Assembly (NCBI GenBank): GCA_021532125.1
Contig: JADYUX010000003.1
Location: 186,001-250,000, forward strand
Origin: Arcanobacterium haemolyticum
Lineage (GTDB): Bacteria > Actinomycetota > Actinomycetes > Actinomycetales > Actinomycetaceae
Direction: 5' to 3'
DNA: 64,000 bases
A program made the translations under genes and the position numbers. Positions within the stretch are counted from its first letter, which is position 1. Every line of letters begins with the position of its first letter. Shown in pieces: positions 46,764 through 56,864 of this stretch. The notes beneath the pieces are model-generated. The model was not told where the DNA came from. It saw only the letters and a program-made list of their open reading frames with translations, and made no database searches.

Positions 46764-47944
46764 TGTTGAGTCTCATCATGAAACGCGAATTCACGACGGT
46801 ATTGGGCGCGAAGTCTACAAAAATTTCGACAGCCGTCATCGTATTGCTGTGCCTCATCGGCGGTTTTGTTGTCGGCCAGTTTGTCAATAACGACGACGAG
46901 GGATCGTCACCATCCGCACCTACGTCACCCACCTTCGCTCTCACTGATGGCGCCGACGAGCTTGCCAGCTACTTGGAAACGCTCGGCGCGACCGTCACGG
47001 AAGCAACCGCTGATCCCGAAACGCTCATTGAGGAAAATCCTGATTGGATCGTCGTCTCCGGAACTGCCGACGCCCCCGAGCTCACGGCGAAAGAAAACGT
47101 GAATCCCTACGTTGATCTCGTCGTTCTCGCCGCCACAGAACGCCTCATCGACCAGGCGGGCGCACTCACACCCGAGCTCGATGCGCAGCTTCAAGTGATT
47201 CAACAAACGCAGGTCTCCACGATCTCGACGAGCGCCTTGTCTCGTAACCCCATCGGCTACATAGCTGGCACTGTGGGGATCATGCTCCTCATGATGACAA
47301 GCGTCATGGGCATCGCGATGCTCACCCAGGGCGTCGTCGAAGAAAAGTCGAGCCGTGTCGTGGAAATTCTCTTGGCGACCGTGCGCCCACGCACACTCCT
47401 TCTCGGCAAGATTCTTGGAATCGGCTCAGCAGTCATCACCATCTTCGCTATCTATCTCGTGGGCATCATCGGCGGCGTTGGTTTGGCCGGATACCTTGAC
47501 GAAGTCACAACGCTCGGCAAGCTCGGCATGTGGGAGTTTATCCCGATGATCGTCGTGTGGGTGGTCGTCGGCTACTTCACCGGCGCAGCCATAGCTGGAG
47601 GTATTGCGTCCACTGTTTCACGCCAAGAAGATCTTGGATCTGTACAGTCTCCCATTATCTTCCTCCAACTCGTCCCGCTCTACACCGCGCTGTATCTTGT
47701 GCCCGCCCTTCCCGATGCGACAATCACGAAGGTACTTTCCTACATCCCGTTCTTGTCGCCCTATCTCATGACAATGCGTGGATCACTTGGTGACGTGGCG
47801 CTGTGGGAGCAAGGAATCGCACTCGTCATCTCGCTCGCGACAATCCCATTGCTAGCAATGCTCGCTGGGAAGATCTACGAGCGTTCTATCCTCCACACAG
47901 GCGAGCGCATCAAGCTCGGACAAGTGTTCAAGAAAGCTGCATAG
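46763..47944 (+). CDS. ABC-2 family permease (NatB-like)
   Basis: This permease of 393 residues has one N-terminal helix, a large extracellular domain of about 150 residues (VNNDDEGSS to NPIGYIAG), and five or six C-terminal helices with the motif VVEEKSSRVVEILLATVRPRTLLLGKILG typical of NatB-like ABC-2 permeases. ATG at 46763 shares its A with the TGA of the ATPase gene; GTG at 46760 is the alternative. It exports an unknown substrate with the preceding ATPase. Confidence 0.9.
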   Translation: MLSLIMKREFTTVLGAKSTKISTAVIVLLCLIGGFVVGQFVNNDDEGSSPSAPTSPTFALTDGADELASYLETLGATVTEATADPETLIEENPDWIVVSGTADAPELTAKENVNPYVDLVVLAATERLIDQAGALTPELDAQLQVIQQTQVSTISTSALSRNPIGYIAGTVGIMLLMMTSVMGIAMLTQGVVEEKSSRVVEILLATVRPRTLLLGKILGIGSAVITIFAIYLVGIIGGVGLAGYLDEVTTLGKLGMWEFIPMIVVWVVVGYFTGAAIAGGIASTVSRQEDLGSVQSPIIFLQLVPLYTALYLVPALPDATITKVLSYIPFLSPYLMTMRGSLGDVALWEQGIALVISLATIPLLAMLAGKIYERSILHTGERIKLGQVFKKAA

Positions 47945-47960
47945 TCACGAGCGCTTGAAT

Positions 47961-47993
47961 GTGTGTGGCCGGGCATGAAGCCCGGCCACACAC
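47961..47993. terminator. Bidirectional stem-loop after the NatAB-like operon
   Basis: A perfect 14-bp stem (47961-47974 with 47980-47993) and a 5-base loop lie between the permease stop and the convergent MarR gene. Confidence 0.8.
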
Positions 47994-48064
47994 GTATCTG
48001 AGCAAAGTTAGAGCTCACGATTCCACCTGTTCATCGGTCAGTTTCGGTCAGCTCGTTCTGCGGC

Positions 48065-48574
48065 TTAGTTCTGGCGTTCAAAATGCGAAAGCAGCTCACG
48101 CAAGAGGTCCGCTAGCTGCCTCACGGATTCGTCGTCGAATCCCACAAGCTGCTCGCGTTCAACGTCGAGGAGATCAGCCATGGCGGCATCAACCAGCGCG
48201 ATGCCTTCCTCGGTTGCTTCCACGTGAACGATGCGACGATCGCTCTTATCTGCGAGGCGCCGTGCGTTTCCATGCGCAACCATACGATCGATCCGGTTCG
48301 TCACCGTGCCAGAGGATACAAGAGTTTCCTGCATAAGCCGCCCCGCCGTGAGGCGATACGGCTCGCCTTGGCGGCGCAGCGCAGCGAGCATCTCGAACTC
48401 CCACGATTCAAGGCCGTGGCGAGCAAAAGTCTGGCGGCGCATCCGATCCAGGTGGCGATCCAAACGAAGCAGACGGGAAAACACCGCGAGAGGTTCCGGC
48501 TTAAAGTCGGTCCGCTCACGAGCCCAGGCCTCAACAATGCCATCGACTTCGTCGCGCAACTCGTTGCTAGTCAT
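48065..48574 (-). CDS. MarR family transcriptional regulator
   Basis: This 169-residue MarR regulator has the winged helix region RLTAGRLMQETLVSSGTVTNRIDRMVAHG and the wing with the conserved DKSDRRIVHV. A helical dimerisation region flanks it on both sides. It is divergent from the ABC-F gene, with about 180 bp between starts, so it may regulate that gene or itself. Confidence 0.9.
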   Translation of the reverse strand: MTSNELRDEVDGIVEAWARERTDFKPEPLAVFSRLLRLDRHLDRMRRQTFARHGLESWEFEMLAALRRQGEPYRLTAGRLMQETLVSSGTVTNRIDRMVAHGNARRLADKSDRRIVHVEATEEGIALVDAAMADLLDVEREQLVGFDDESVRQLADLLRELLSHFERQN

Positions 48575-48753
48575 GCCCCAAGGTTACTCGACGGCAAGAT
48601 TTTTTCCGCAACCCTGCAGCGTTTTCGAAGCGTGAGGCACGTCAACTCACTCCAAGCTATAAAACTGTATGCTGGAACATCGGCGCTCCACACCATCGAG
48701 ATCTCTGAATCCACACCACACTCGGCTCGGCGTTCACACAAGAAAGTAGGGAC

Positions 48754-50544
48754 ATGGCTCATCTGCTGGGGATCGAGAACGTTCACCTCGAATACCCGAC
48801 GAAGATCATCTTCGATTCGCTCACCCTCGGTATCGAGGAAGGCGAACGAATCGGAATCGTCGGTCGCAATGGCGACGGCAAATCCACCCTACTCGGAATC
48901 CTCGCCGGCACGCTCACACCGCAAGAAGGACGCGTCACCCGACGTGGCGGAGTGCGCCTCGGATTCCTCTCGCAAACCGATTCTCTGAGCGACGACGAAA
49001 CCGTCGGGCACGCGATCGTTGGCGATACCGCCGATCACGTGTGGGCGTCCGATCCGAAGATCCGCTCCATCATCGCGGGACTCGTTGCAGACCTCCCGTG
49101 GGACAAGAAGATCGGAGAGCTTTCCGGAGGCCAACGCCGTCGCGTCGCGCTCGCGGCCCTCCTGACCGGCGACTGGGACATCATTATTCTCGACGAGCCC
49201 ACCAACCACTTGGATATGGAAGCTATTGCGTGGCTCGCTGGGCACCTGAAAACTCGATGGACGAAGAACGACGGCTGCCTCCTCGTCGTCACCCACGATC
49301 GCTGGTTCCTCGACGAAGTTTGCCTGAGTACCTGGGAAGTTCACGACGGAATCGTCGAGCCTTTTGAAGGCGGCTACGCCGCATATGTTCTCCAACGTGT
49401 CGAACGTGACCGTATCGCAGCCGCCACGGAAAGCAAACGCCAAAATCTCATGCGCAAAGAGCTTGCGTGGCTGAGGCGCGGAGCTCCTGCCCGCACGTCC
49501 AAGCCACGGTTCCGTATTGAGGCGGCAAATGCCCTGATCGCCGATGTTCCGCCCGTGCGTGACAAAATCCAGCTCCGGTCGTTGGCTGTGGCGCGGCTAG
49601 GAAAGACTGTCGTCGACCTTGAGGATGTCGGCGTGAGCTATGGCGATCACGAAGTCCTCCGCGACGTCACATGGATGATCGGCCCAGGCGAACGCACCGG
49701 AATCCTCGGGGCGAACGGCGCGGGGAAATCAACGCTCCTTGGCCTCATCTGCGGTACCGTCGAGCCGACGAGCGGGCGGATCAAACGCGGAAAAACTGTC
49801 CGGATCGGCGTGCTTGATCAGCAATTCTCTCAGCTTGCGGAGATCGGCGACGAACGCGTGCGCGAAGTCCTTGCCCACACCAAAACCACCTTCAACGTGG
49901 ATGGCAAAGATCTCACGCCCGCCCAGCTCCTCGAACGCCTCGGCTTCCAACGCGAACATCTGTCCACCTATGTTGGAGAGCTTTCCGGCGGGCAGAAGCG
50001 CCGACTTCAATTGCTCCTACTCCTGCTCGACGAACCCAACGTTATCGCCCTCGACGAGCCAACGAACGATGTCGATGCCGACATGCTCGCCGCTCTCGAA
50101 GATCTTCTTGACTCGTGGCCCGGCACCCTTATTGTCGTCTCCCACGATCGCTACCTCGTCGAACGCGTCACTGACCAGCAATACGCCGTGATCGATGGAG
50201 GCTTGCGTCATCTTCCTGGCGGGGTGGATGAATATCTCGCTCTCGCGGCTCGCGCTGGTGAATCCTCGTCGAATTCGAATGATGACAACCCAGCCGCCGA
50301 GGGCAGTACCAGCGAGATGAGTGGAGCCGAGCGGCGTGCCATCGAAAAAGAGGTCTCCGCTATCGACCGGAAGATCGAGAAGCTTCGCAACCGCGCGGGG
50401 AAGATCCAGGACACGATGGCGACCTTTGACACGAGTGACTACGAGGGACTCGGGAAACTGAACGATGAGCTTCGTAGCATCGACGACGAGATCGCGAGCC
50501 TTGAGGAAGAATGGCTCGAACTCTCGGAGAAGTTGGAAAGCTGA
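48754..50544 (+). CDS. ABC-F family ATPase (Uup-like)
   Basis: This 596-residue soluble protein has two ABC domains: Walker A GRNGDGKST (near 38) and GANGAGKST (near 321), signatures LSGGQRRRVAL and LSGGQKRRLQL, and Walker B LDEPTNHLD and LDEPTNDVD. The inter-domain linker contains an Arg/Lys-rich helix (RRGAPARTSKPRFR). A C-terminal acidic/basic coiled coil (about 520-595) places it with Uup-type ABC-F proteins, which act on ribosomes or branched DNA rather than in transport. A resistance role is not evident. The ATG follows GTAGGGAC. Confidence 0.9.
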   Translation: MAHLLGIENVHLEYPTKIIFDSLTLGIEEGERIGIVGRNGDGKSTLLGILAGTLTPQEGRVTRRGGVRLGFLSQTDSLSDDETVGHAIVGDTADHVWASDPKIRSIIAGLVADLPWDKKIGELSGGQRRRVALAALLTGDWDIIILDEPTNHLDMEAIAWLAGHLKTRWTKNDGCLLVVTHDRWFLDEVCLSTWEVHDGIVEPFEGGYAAYVLQRVERDRIAAATESKRQNLMRKELAWLRRGAPARTSKPRFRIEAANALIADVPPVRDKIQLRSLAVARLGKTVVDLEDVGVSYGDHEVLRDVTWMIGPGERTGILGANGAGKSTLLGLICGTVEPTSGRIKRGKTVRIGVLDQQFSQLAEIGDERVREVLAHTKTTFNVDGKDLTPAQLLERLGFQREHLSTYVGELSGGQKRRLQLLLLLLDEPNVIALDEPTNDVDADMLAALEDLLDSWPGTLIVVSHDRYLVERVTDQQYAVIDGGLRHLPGGVDEYLALAARAGESSSNSNDDNPAAEGSTSEMSGAERRAIEKEVSAIDRKIEKLRNRAGKIQDTMATFDTSDYEGLGKLNDELRSIDDEIASLEEEWLELSEKLES

Positions 50545-50630
50545 GGAACTGACCTCGACGCCTGGCATAGGCGGCACCAGTGAGCGCCCGCCGCGAAGAA
50601 CAGAGAAAACAATCCCTCGATTGACGGCAT

Positions 50631-51536
50631 CTACGGCCGGATATGGGTTCCTGCTGCCGGCCCGTTGACACGCAATACCGTAAGTTCAGGTAACTCTCGT
50701 GAGAGTTTTCCTGCAATGACATCGGCTGTGGCAAAGTCGTCCGCAAGAACCGCGACCGACGGCCCTGATCCAGACAGAAGCGCTTTCACACCGTACTGGC
50801 TTGCCGTGCGCACGACGGCGCGCACGTCGGGGCGGAGCGAGAACGCCGCCTCCTCAAGATCGTTGACCATGAGAGCGCCCTGAGTTTCGACGTCGCTCCC
50901 TTGGAGCGCCTCGCGCAGCTGCACTGTGTCAGCCACAAGTTCCTCGGATACTTTCTCGTACCCCATAATCGCGTCGAACTCTCGGAAAACGTCAGGTGTC
51001 GAAAGGCCATCGGGATGGGCGAGGATCACCCAACTGTGCATCGTTCCCGGGCGAATCGGCTCGAGCTTTTCACCACGGCCACGCCCGTGTGCAAGCCCGC
51101 CGAGAATCGCGAAGGGAACATCGGAGCCAAGCTGAGCTCCAAGTTCAAGCAGCTCCCCCTGCGAAAGACCAAGCGACCACAACTCATTGCACGCCACTAG
51201 CGTTCCGGCAGCATCTGCCGAGCCACCAGCCATGCCTCCCGCAACAGGGATGCGCTTAAGAATATGTAGATCAACCCCATGCGTCACGCCGCAATGCTCA
51301 CGGAGAAGATGGGCCGCCCGAACGGCGAGGTTCGACGAATCAGTGGGCAGATCTTCACCGAGTCCTTCGATCTGGAGAGCCACGTTGCCACTCGTGTTTT
51401 CTGTAGCCGTCACGTCGTCAAAAAGATCAAGCGACTCAAAAACTGTATCGAGCGGATGAAAACCATCGAGGCGCGGCGGGCCGACGCGCAGGGCGAGATT
51501 CACCTTAGCTGGAGCAGAGACTTTTACTTGACGCAC
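50631..51536 (-). CDS. ispE: 4-diphosphocytidyl-2-C-methyl-D-erythritol kinase
   Basis: This 301-residue GHMP kinase of the non-mevalonate pathway has the N-terminal APAKVNLALRV with the catalytic Lys, the ATP loop IPVAGGMAGGSADAAG, the catalytic Asp in GSDVPFAI, and the C-terminal ALLSGSGPSVAVL. The start is GTG at 51536. An in-frame stop lies 12 bp upstream, so no earlier start is possible. No ribosome site is clear. The usual neighbour rsmA is here separated from it by hemH. Confidence 0.94.
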   Translation of the reverse strand: MRQVKVSAPAKVNLALRVGPPRLDGFHPLDTVFESLDLFDDVTATENTSGNVALQIEGLGEDLPTDSSNLAVRAAHLLREHCGVTHGVDLHILKRIPVAGGMAGGSADAAGTLVACNELWSLGLSQGELLELGAQLGSDVPFAILGGLAHGRGRGEKLEPIRPGTMHSWVILAHPDGLSTPDVFREFDAIMGYEKVSEELVADTVQLREALQGSDVETQGALMVNDLEEAAFSLRPDVRAVVRTASQYGVKALLSGSGPSVAVLADDFATADVIAGKLSRELPELTVLRVNGPAAGTHIRP

Positions 51537-51630
51537 GAAGGAAGTCTACCGGTAGGTGCAGGTCGACGAAGACTCCACGCACACGACATAGATCACGCTT
51601 TCACGGCCTCGCTCGACGTTCCCGGGAGAG

Positions 51631-52671
51631 CTAGGCAACCCAGCCGCCAAGACCAATCCGCGCTTGCTCGTCGAGAGCGTCAATACAACCTGGTGTGTCA
51701 TTGGCCCACGGAATATACGTAAAGTCCGTGCCTCCCGCTTCAAGGAATGTCTCTCGGTTGAGGCAGTTGATTTCTTCGAGCGTCTCCAAGCAGTCGGCGA
51801 CGAAACCTGGGCAAACAACATCAACCCGGCGAGTTCCCGCCGCCCCGAGCTCGCTCATCGTGTCGATCGTGGCAGGGCCAATCCACGCGGCAGGGCCAAA
51901 TACCGATTGGTAGCGAACCAGCATGTCCGACTCATGTAAGCCCAGGCGGACACGCAAGCTCTCCGATGTTGCTTCACATTCACTGCGGTAAGGATCGCCA
52001 GCCTCATGCATCGCTTGAGGAATCGAATGGAAGGACAGAACGAGCTTGTCCCCACCGGCGAAGTCGGGACGTCCTCGCTCAGACCACGATCGCTCAATCG
52101 CCTGCGCTAAGGCCTCAATATATGACGGGGCTGTAGGGAACGAACGCACGGTACGTAACTCAAGCTGGTCACGTGCCCGCAACGTCCAGCGCGCCACTTC
52201 GTCGATCACCGTGCCTGCAGATGACGCCGCATACTGGGGATACGCGGGGAGGACGAGGACGCGCCGAGCACCCTGCGCGTAGACATCGTCAAGAACACCA
52301 CCAATCGACGGGGCGCCGTAGCGCATTGCGATCTCAACACGGGCGATACCAGCCAAACATGCTCGAAGCTCGTCGCGTTGACGGAGCGACCAGTGCATAA
52401 GGGGCGAACCCTCGTCGTACCAAATCGTCGCGTACTTCTGAGCGGATGCACGCGGGCGCACACGTAAAATAATGCCTTCAAGGATCGGCCGCCAGATGGC
52501 CGGATGCGTTTCAATCACGCGGCGATCGCTCAAAAACTCGCGGAGGAACGGGCGAACGGCCTTCGCTGTGGGAGCTTCCGGCGTTCCGAGATTGACAAGG
52601 AGGACGACCGGGAGCTTCGCATCAGCAGCCGTCACACTTGGCGACATCTTTGGCGACATTTTTTCAGGCAT
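51631..52671 (-). CDS. hemH: Ferrochelatase, E. coli-like type
   Basis: This 346-residue ferrochelatase inserts iron into a porphyrin. It shows LLVNLGTPEAP, LPAYPQYAASSAGTV, the catalytic-His segment LSFHSIPQAMHEAGDPY (near residue 212), YQSVFGPAAWIGP, and VVCPGFVADCLETLEEI (near 285-300). These segments follow the E. coli/cyanobacterial pattern, not the GFVSDHMEVL pattern of actinobacterial coproporphyrin ferrochelatases. No other heme-synthesis gene is in the window. It sits between rsmA and ispE, which are normally adjacent. The N terminus has a small duplicated MSPKMSPS. Confidence 0.9.
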   Translation of the reverse strand: MPEKMSPKMSPSVTAADAKLPVVLLVNLGTPEAPTAKAVRPFLREFLSDRRVIETHPAIWRPILEGIILRVRPRASAQKYATIWYDEGSPLMHWSLRQRDELRACLAGIARVEIAMRYGAPSIGGVLDDVYAQGARRVLVLPAYPQYAASSAGTVIDEVARWTLRARDQLELRTVRSFPTAPSYIEALAQAIERSWSERGRPDFAGGDKLVLSFHSIPQAMHEAGDPYRSECEATSESLRVRLGLHESDMLVRYQSVFGPAAWIGPATIDTMSELGAAGTRRVDVVCPGFVADCLETLEEINCLNRETFLEAGGTDFTYIPWANDTPGCIDALDEQARIGLGGWVA

Positions 52672-52823
52672 GAGTGAACTCTACCGCCAAGAACGTCACA
52701 CACAGCAAATCCAACGCTCACTGCTGCGCAGAATACCGCAACATTCACGCCAGCGAAGCTACCGCATCCCACGAGCGACAGAGAGACTCACTTAGCGACA
52801 CCACCGTCGCTAACACCGTAACT

Positions 52824-53711
52824 CTAGGACGCCTGAGCAGCCTGCGCAATCGCGACGAAATCCATGATGCCCAGCTTTTCACCTCGAAGACTCGGATCAA
52901 TTCCCGCAGCTCGAAGAATCTCCTCCGCCCGCGCCGGCGAACCAGCCCACGACGCCAAAGCCGCCCGCAACGTCTTTCGACGCTGAGCAAACGCCGCATC
53001 CACGACCGCGAACACCGCCTCGCGATCTGCGTCCGGCTCCTTACGCCGCCGCAGTTCCACAAGCGCCGAATCAACGTTAGGCTCTGGCCAGAACACGTGA
53101 CGAGAAACCTTCGCCCCACGCGAGGCTTGCGCATACCACGCCGCCTTCACCGAGGGAACACCATACGTTCGCGAACCCGGCTGCGCCGCGAGACGATCAG
53201 CCACCTCCGCCTGAACCATAACAAGGACACTCTCCAGGCTCGGCAACACGTCCAGCAGCGTAAGAATCACGGGGACAGCCACGTTGTACGGAAGATTCGC
53301 TACAAGAGCCGTCGGTTCGTACACCGCCACACCCGACGCAGACGGCACCGCCAAATCCTCAGGACCACGCACGAGCATCGCATCGCGCAGCACCACCGCG
53401 AACCGGTCGCGCGCTTGTGACATACGCGCCTCGATCGTCGTCGGTAATTCCCCCGCGAGCACAGGATCGATCTCTACCGCCGAAACGTAGGCACCAACCT
53501 CCAATAGAGCGAGCGTCAACGACCCAAGGCCGGGCCCAACCTCAAGAACTCGATCCCCCTCGCCTATACCTGCATCACGAACAATTCGACGAACAGTGCC
53601 AGCATCGTGAACAAAATTCTGCCCCAGCGTTTTCGTCGGGCGTACGCCCAACTTTGCAGCCAGCTCACGAATTTGGACCGGCCCCAGAAGTCCTTGTGAT
53701 TGCTCGTTCAT
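52824..53711 (-). CDS. rsmA: 16S rRNA (adenine1518/1519-N6)-dimethyltransferase
   Basis: This 295-residue KsgA-type methyltransferase has [18 protein letters not shown], the SAM loop [34 protein letters not shown], and the catalytic [11 protein letters not shown]. It dimethylates two adenines in the 3' end of 16S rRNA during 30S assembly. I chose ATG at 53711. ATG at 53726 is in frame and possible. Confidence 0.94.
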   Translation of the reverse strand: MNEQSQGLLGPVQIRELAAKLGVRPTKTLGQNFVHDAGTVRRIVRDAGIGEGDRVLEVGPGLGSLTLALLEVGAYVSAVEIDPVLAGELPTTIEARMSQARDRFAVVLRDAMLVRGPEDLAVPSASGVAVYEPTALVANLPYNVAVPVILTLLDVLPSLESVLVMVQAEVADRLAAQPGSRTYGVPSVKAAWYAQASRGAKVSRHVFWPEPNVDSALVELRRRKEPDADREAVFAVVDAAFAQRRKTLRAALASWAGSPARAEEILRAAGIDPSLRGEKLGIMDFVAIAQAAQAS

Positions 53712-53799
53712 CTCCACGTTGCCCATTAGACCAGTAAGCGGGCCGGAAGTTCCAGCCCGCTTACCAAAAACTGCGATGTTACTCTGCCTGAACCCCGGC

Positions 53800-55062
53800 T
53801 CAGTACCAGCCCTTCGACTGGAACGACGCCCACGCGTTACATGGGGTGCCATATCGACCCGCGATGTAACCAAGCCCCCACGTAATCTGTGTAGCCGGGT
53901 TCGTCTGCCAGTCGGCTCCCGCCGAAGCCATCTTTGAACCGGGAAGCGCCTGAGGAATTCCGTATGCGCCCGAAGGGTTAGCTGCCGTCGTGCTCCACCC
54001 AGATTCCTTATTCCACAGGTTCACGAGGCAAGAGAACTGATCATCGCCCCATCCGCGAGAGGCGAGCATATTGTAGGCAATTTGTTGGGCTTCACCGGCA
54101 GGAACCGCCACTGCAGCCGAACCGGATGTTGCCGCCGCTTCAGCCGCGGGAGTTTCCTTCGTTCCAACGCTCACAACCTCGTCGACACGAGGGGTCGTTG
54201 TCGCTGAAATAACGAGGCGGCGAGAAACTTCGTGGCCATTCTCGTACGTCACTTCGTACGTATTCGTCATGACGCCATCGACACCAGCCGTCGTCACTTG
54301 CTTTGTTCCCTTCGCAAGGTTGTCATCCTCAACCTCGCTGGACTGATGCGGGTCGGTGACCTGCTCGGATACACGCTGTGTCTCGACGCGCGTCACCGCA
54401 ATCTTCGCGCCATTGAGAATCGGGGCAGCCATAGCTGCGGATACACGATCATCCGCATCGACGACGATACCCGCCTCGGCGAGTGCCGCCGCCAGCGTGG
54501 GCTGCGATGAGGTGATCTCGCGGTCCTCGCCATCCACGGAGACTGTGAACGTGACTGCAGTCGGATCAACCGTCGCCTCGTCGGACAGCGACGCGAGACG
54601 AGCTGTGGAAGCATCGGCACTACTGGAGGAACCGGCCGTTGCTGCGTACACCGACAACGCCGACGCTACAACGACGAGAGCGGCCGTAGCGGTGCGTGAA
54701 CGACGAGGTAGCCACCAGCGGCTCTTGCGGGGCGAGGAAGCTGGCTTCGACCAATCACCTGACGTGTCATACGCAGCGACACCGGCGTGCGCGAGGGGCG
54801 TATCACGAGTGACGGGTTCCGTTGAAACCTCGCGTCCATCTGTGCCTGCGGCGCCACGCAGCTCGCCTGCCACAGCGGCGGCCTGGAGATCTGCACGCAG
54901 AACATCGATTGCCGGAACGGCATTCTTCGGATCTTGGCGCGCAGCGAGTTCCGCACGCAGACGATCCATTTCGAGACGGTTGAGTGCGCGGCGTGAGATA
55001 GCACGGCGCTCGTGTGAGCGAGCTACGTATGCCGAATCAGCCGGTCCGGAGTGTCGTCCCAA
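53800..55062 (-). CDS. RpfB-like wall protein: DUF348, G5 and lytic-transglycosylase-type domain
   Basis: This 420-residue protein has a basic, Arg/Lys-rich N-terminal cytoplasmic part of about 120 residues, a membrane anchor (about 124-146), one DUF348 domain ([21 protein letters not shown]), a G5 domain ([25 protein letters not shown]) and a C-terminal SLT-like domain ([37 protein letters not shown]). It matches RpfB in order and location, but the catalytic domain is the lysozyme-like SLT type rather than the classical Rpf domain. It cleaves or remodels peptidoglycan. The start is TTG at 55062 behind GGAGGAAG. Confidence 0.88.
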   Translation of the reverse strand: MGRHSGPADSAYVARSHERRAISRRALNRLEMDRLRAELAARQDPKNAVPAIDVLRADLQAAAVAGELRGAAGTDGREVSTEPVTRDTPLAHAGVAAYDTSGDWSKPASSPRKSRWWLPRRSRTATAALVVVASALSVYAATAGSSSSADASTARLASLSDEATVDPTAVTFTVSVDGEDREITSSQPTLAAALAEAGIVVDADDRVSAAMAAPILNGAKIAVTRVETQRVSEQVTDPHQSSEVEDDNLAKGTKQVTTAGVDGVMTNTYEVTYENGHEVSRRLVISATTTPRVDEVVSVGTKETPAAEAAATSGSAAVAVPAGEAQQIAYNMLASRGWGDDQFSCLVNLWNKESGWSTTAANPSGAYGIPQALPGSKMASAGADWQTNPATQITWGLGYIAGRYGTPCNAWASFQSKGWY

Positions 55063-55569
55063 CTACTTCCTCCATGTGTTGCACAGCGCGGGGCATGCCC
55101 GTTGCGAGATCGTTCAGCTCAGCACGAGAGCAGTGATGAGCCGGTTAAACTCGCCGCCGTTATGTGGGGTGCAACCCCACTCGATGACTTTGGCTCTCAC
55201 CCACAGGTTCAAGCACTAAATAACAAACGTATACCGAGTGTAACCATTTTGTGACATTTGGGCCAAAGGAACGTAGCGAAGGTTACACACCTTCCCCGCG
55301 CGCCACCCTTGAGTTTTCGGCCAACCTGCGCGGTTTCAGGTTGCCAGCAGAATTTTCGGTGCACCGGGAATCTCCACGCCGAATTCTGATAGTCAGCTGG
55401 CATTAAGCTGACCGCCAGATGAGCGACTCATGTCGAATACGACGACACCGACACCCGCCCTCGTCGCCATAAAATCCTTATCTTCAGCGGAATCCCGCCA
55501 CTCACGGGCAAGCGAAAGGCCCACACTCCTCGTCGACGATCAATAGCGCATCCTGTTATCGTCGACGTT
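55063..55569. promoter_or_regulatory. Intergenic region between the rpf-like gene and the proline-rich membrane protein
   Basis: No gene is supported in this 507-bp stretch. It contains a small hairpin (55164-55170 with 55174-55180) that would lie in the leader of the rpf-like gene. An AT-rich patch (about 55210-55260) probably holds that gene's promoter. At the right end is a perfect inverted repeat, CGTCGACGAT (55531-55540) and ATCGTCGACG (55558-55567), that ends 2 bp before the ATG at 55570. I looked for a c-di-AMP riboswitch and did not find its conserved core. Confidence 0.55.
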
Positions 55570-56850
55570 ATGAGTGAAGTCCCTGAGACAGCCGGCAGCA
55601 CACCGGCCCCCAACACCGCCATGGCGCCCACACCAACGGACGCTAATCCGGCGGCACCCAGCACGCCGCCAGGAAACACCGTCGACGAAACCGCATCGAC
55701 GACGCCCACGCATACGAGCAAAGTGCCCCGGTCCGAAGGCAACGAGAACGTAGAAGTTCCGCCCGTGTCCAACGCTCCAGCGCCGGCCAGCGCTGTACCA
55801 TCGCCCGGCACAGCACCCGCCAACGAAGCAGCATCGCCCAGCGCGGCACCCCGACGCCGCGACTCCCTCGCGCGTCAGTTCGGATTCCTCGGCGCTGGAA
55901 TCGTGTGCCTCGCCCTCATCGTCGCGGGAATGTTCCTCCCGTATTTCCGCTCGGAAACGTACGAAGGCGCCCACCTGGCGAGCGTCTCAATCGTCAACGG
56001 TTCGAGCGGGGAAGATTCACTTCTTTTCGTCTCGACGACGATCATTACCGCCATTGCATTGCTCATCCAGGCCGCAGGCACTCGTGTTGCTCGCGCGCTA
56101 CGGTATGCCGCGAGCGCCCTTCCACTCCTCAGCGCCGGTGTTCTTCTGGGCTTCCTTGGATTTAATCTCGAACCGAGCAGCAACATTATGGCGGCGCTCG
56201 CTGACGATGGCGCCTCATGGTACCGAGGTGCGGGCTTTTGGCTTATCGCTCTTGGAGCCGTATGCCTCATCGTGTTGAGCATTGCTTTCGTCGTGGCGAC
56301 GATGAGGTCGTCAAGAGACAACGACGTGCCCGACTTCGCGTACAGCTACGGTCAGCCCGGAGGCGCTCCAGCTTTCGGCCCCCGCCCAGTGATGGGAGAG
56401 CCATTTGGCCAGCAAGCATATCCGCATATGCCTCCCGCCCCGCAGCGAGGCATGCACGCATATGGCCCGGCGCGCGAGCCGTACAGACAGCCGGGTTTCC
56501 CGCAGCAGCAACCGCAGGCCTTCCAGCCTCCCCGGTTCGGGCAAGCGGGTCACCCAGGTCGGCCCCAGCCATTCCAGCGCCCGGTCCTGCCGCCTCAGTC
56601 CATGCCACCTCAGCAGAGTGCCGCCTATCAGGGGCTTGTGCCCCCGATGCCGTATCCGGCTCAGCCGCAGCGATACGCGCAGCCGGTGCAGCCTCCCATG
56701 CAGCCCATGCAGCCTCCCGTGCCGCAGGTGCAGCAGCCGCGACCATATAACCCGCAGCCGCAAGCCCCTGCGTACGGTCAGCATCCGGCACCGCAGCAGG
56801 AACCTACGAATCCGAACGTGGCACGCGGACAGGACGAACCTCAGCAGTAG
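55570..56850 (+). CDS. Proline-rich membrane protein of unknown function
   Basis: This 426-residue protein has a Pro/Ala/Thr-rich N-terminal region (1-95), four membrane helices (about 105-245) and a Gln/Pro-rich C-terminal cytoplasmic region (about 260-426). The four-helix core has no recognised family. The ATG has no ribosome site. It lies 2 bp after an inverted repeat, which may include or overlap a promoter of a leaderless transcript. It stands between tatD and the rpf-like gene, an unusual insertion in a conserved block. Confidence 0.75.
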   Translation: MSEVPETAGSTPAPNTAMAPTPTDANPAAPSTPPGNTVDETASTTPTHTSKVPRSEGNENVEVPPVSNAPAPASAVPSPGTAPANEAASPSAAPRRRDSLARQFGFLGAGIVCLALIVAGMFLPYFRSETYEGAHLASVSIVNGSSGEDSLLFVSTTIITAIALLIQAAGTRVARALRYAASALPLLSAGVLLGFLGFNLEPSSNIMAALADDGASWYRGAGFWLIALGAVCLIVLSIAFVVATMRSSRDNDVPDFAYSYGQPGGAPAFGPRPVMGEPFGQQAYPHMPPAPQRGMHAYGPAREPYRQPGFPQQQPQAFQPPRFGQAGHPGRPQPFQRPVLPPQSMPPQQSAAYQGLVPPMPYPAQPQRYAQPVQPPMQPMQPPVPQVQQPRPYNPQPQAPAYGQHPAPQQEPTNPNVARGQDEPQQ

Positions 56851-56864
56851 CTCGATGCAGCACA

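Noticed and set aside
55063-55300. c-di-AMP (ydaO-type) riboswitch ahead of the rpf-like gene
   Set aside because: These riboswitches precede rpf genes in some Actinobacteria, so I looked, but the conserved core segments are not present; only a small 7-bp hairpin is visible.
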